Origin: Coriobacteriaceae bacterium
GTDB lineage: Bacteria > Actinomycetota > Coriobacteriia > Coriobacteriales > Coriobacteriaceae
Direction: 5' to 3'
Length of the DNA: 64,000 bases
NCBI GenBank assembly: GCA_902362275.1
Contig: CABIWB010000001.1
Location: forward strand, 342,659 to 406,658
Shown: in pieces, positions 62,863-64,000 of the stretch
How positions within the stretch are numbered: position 1 is the stretch's first letter
Layout of the letters: each line of letters starts with the position of its first letter
Program-made: the position numbers and the translations under genes
The notes under the pieces: model-generated
Told to the model about the DNA's origin: nothing
Database searches by the model: none
Seen by the model: only the letters and a program-made list of their open reading frames with translations

Positions 62863-64000
62863 ATGCCTACTGACATCGAAATCGCACGTTCCGTCACGCC
62901 GCTGCCCATTACCGAGGTGGCTAAGAACGCCGGCGTCGACGTAAAGCACCTGATTCCGTACGGCTTCGACAAGGCTAAGGTTGACTATTCACTGCTCAAC
63001 GAGCCGACCGATCACCAGGCCAAGCTCGTCCTCGTGACCGCTATCAACCCAACGCCTGCGGGCGAGGGCAAGACCACCACGACCATCGGTCTGGCCGATG
63101 GCCTGCGTCGTCGCGGCGTCAAGAGTGCCGTGGCCCTGCGCGAGCCTTCGCTCGGCCCCGTCTTTGGCGTGAAGGGCGGTGCTGCCGGCGGCGGCTGGGC
63201 TCAGGTCATCCCCATGGAGGATATCAACCTGCACTTTACCGGTGACTTCCACGCTATCGGTGCTGCCAACAACCTGCTGGCCGCCATGCTTGATAACCAC
63301 ATCCAGCAGGGCAATCAGCTCGGTATTGACGTTAAGCGCATCACTTGGAAGCGCGTCGTCGATATGAACGACCGTCAGCTGCGCCACGTCATCGACGGCA
63401 TTGGCGGTAAGGCCCAGGGCGTGCCGCGCGAGGACGGCTTCGATATCACCGTCGCCTCCGAGGTCATGGCAATCCTGTGCCTGTCTACGAGCATCAACGA
63501 CCTCAAGGAACGCTTGGGTGAGATTGTCGTCGGCTACAGCTTTGCCGGCGAGCCCGTCCGTGCCCGCGACCTTAAGGCCCAGGGTGCCATGGCCGCGTTG
63601 CTTAAGGACGCGCTCAAGCCCAACCTAGTGCAAACGCTCGAGGGCACGCCCGCATTTGTCCACGGCGGTCCCTTCGCCAACATTGCCCACGGCTGCAACT
63701 CTATCATGGCCACGCGTATGGCGATGCGCTTTGGCGATGTCGCTATTACCGAGGCCGGCTTCGGTGCCGATCTGGGTGCCGAGAAGTTCCTCGACATTAA
63801 GTGCCGCATGACGGGCGTTCGCCCCAGCGCCGTCGTGGTCGTCGCGACCGCTCGTGCGCTGAAGTACAACGGCGGCGTCGCCAAGGCCGACCTCAATGAG
63901 GAGAATCTCGAGGCACTCAAGGCTGGCATGCCCAACCTGCTGCGTCACGTCGACAACATCCAGAACGTCTATGGTCTGCCCTGCGTGGTCGCCATCAACC
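62863..64000 (+). CDS. fhs: Formate-tetrahydrofolate ligase, 5' part (runs off the window)
   Basis: The first 379 codons of 10-formyl-THF synthetase, which makes 10-formyl-THF from formate, THF and ATP for purine and one-carbon metabolism. Start ATG follows GAAAGGA; N-terminus [21 protein letters not shown]-loop [49 protein letters not shown], and [13 protein letters not shown] are family hallmarks. The enzyme is normally about 555 residues, so roughly one third lies beyond 64000. Confidence 0.97.
   Translation, partial: MPTDIEIARSVTPLPITEVAKNAGVDVKHLIPYGFDKAKVDYSLLNEPTDHQAKLVLVTAINPTPAGEGKTTTTIGLADGLRRRGVKSAVALREPSLGPVFGVKGGAAGGGWAQVIPMEDINLHFTGDFHAIGAANNLLAAMLDNHIQQGNQLGIDVKRITWKRVVDMNDRQLRHVIDGIGGKAQGVPREDGFDITVASEVMAILCLSTSINDLKERLGEIVVGYSFAGEPVRARDLKAQGAMAALLKDALKPNLVQTLEGTPAFVHGGPFANIAHGCNSIMATRMAMRFGDVAITEAGFGADLGAEKFLDIKCRMTGVRPSAVVVVATARALKYNGGVAKADLNEENLEALKAGMPNLLRHVDNIQNVYGLPCVVAIN

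Overview
The window is high-GC, gene-dense bacterial DNA in which most starts carry a clear AAGGAG-type ribosome binding site. The gene set suggests an anaerobic gut actinobacterium of the class Coriobacteriia, most likely Collinsella or a close relative. It includes an alpha-glucoside PTS with a GH4 6-phospho-alpha-glucosidase, a superoxide reductase, an FucO-like iron alcohol dehydrogenase, formate-tetrahydrofolate ligase, AddAB-type recombination nucleases, a VanRS-like regulator pair and a DUF3284 protein. This is inferred from gene content only; no rRNA or tRNA gene was seen.

Layout. 0-2.8 kb: copper efflux operon copA-copZ (-) behind a CsoR-type operator. 3.0-6.3 kb: a membrane Ser/Thr kinase with a DUF6273-like sensor half, and an FHA-domain protein (-), a possible kinase/phosphopeptide-reader pair. 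6.8-9.0 kb: DEAD-box RNA helicase with an RGG-rich tail. 9.4-13.9 kb: glucose-type IIA, LicT-type antiterminator, alpha-glucoside EIICB and 6-phospho-alpha-glucosidase. 14.0-21.3 kb: a lone antitoxin-like gene, a two-component system, a VTT membrane protein, two small hypothetical membrane proteins, a C39-like peptidase and a convergent VanRS-like pair. 21.4-23.6 kb: two toxin-antitoxin modules (RelE/ParE-type and HipBA) with striking operator palindromes. 23.8-30.6 kb: a scarred region with an AIM24 protein, a small gene with an in-frame TGA, a polyprenyl synthase carrying a nonsense codon and a frameshift, a galE 3' fragment joined head-to-head to an ABC-ATPase 3' fragment, an orphan RelB/DinJ antitoxin and an IS110-family element sitting inside a palindromic repeat. 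30.6-41.4 kb: YgiQ radical SAM protein, DUF1275 protein, an AT-rich orphan gene, alcohol dehydrogenase, M42 peptidase, mnmA, cysK, an Rrf2 regulator, a small membrane protein and a YerC/TrpR-like regulator. 41.5-48.3 kb: addB-addA. 48.4-50.3 kb: DUF3284 protein and a frameshifted MFS transporter in more AT-rich DNA. 50.4-64 kb: dnaE, SWIM-SNF2 helicase, superoxide reductase, an NAD-synthetase-like protein that appears catalytically dead, ruvCAB with a LexA box, and the 5' part of fhs.

The most unusual signals are non-coding: several families of long, near-perfect palindromes lie between genes (2.9, 6.5, 9.1, 36.0, 37.2 and 48.3 kb). Some are nested one inside another, and one harbours the IS110 element. 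The strongest protein oddity is the double-degenerate nitrilase/NAD-synthetase homologue at 58.4-60.4 kb.
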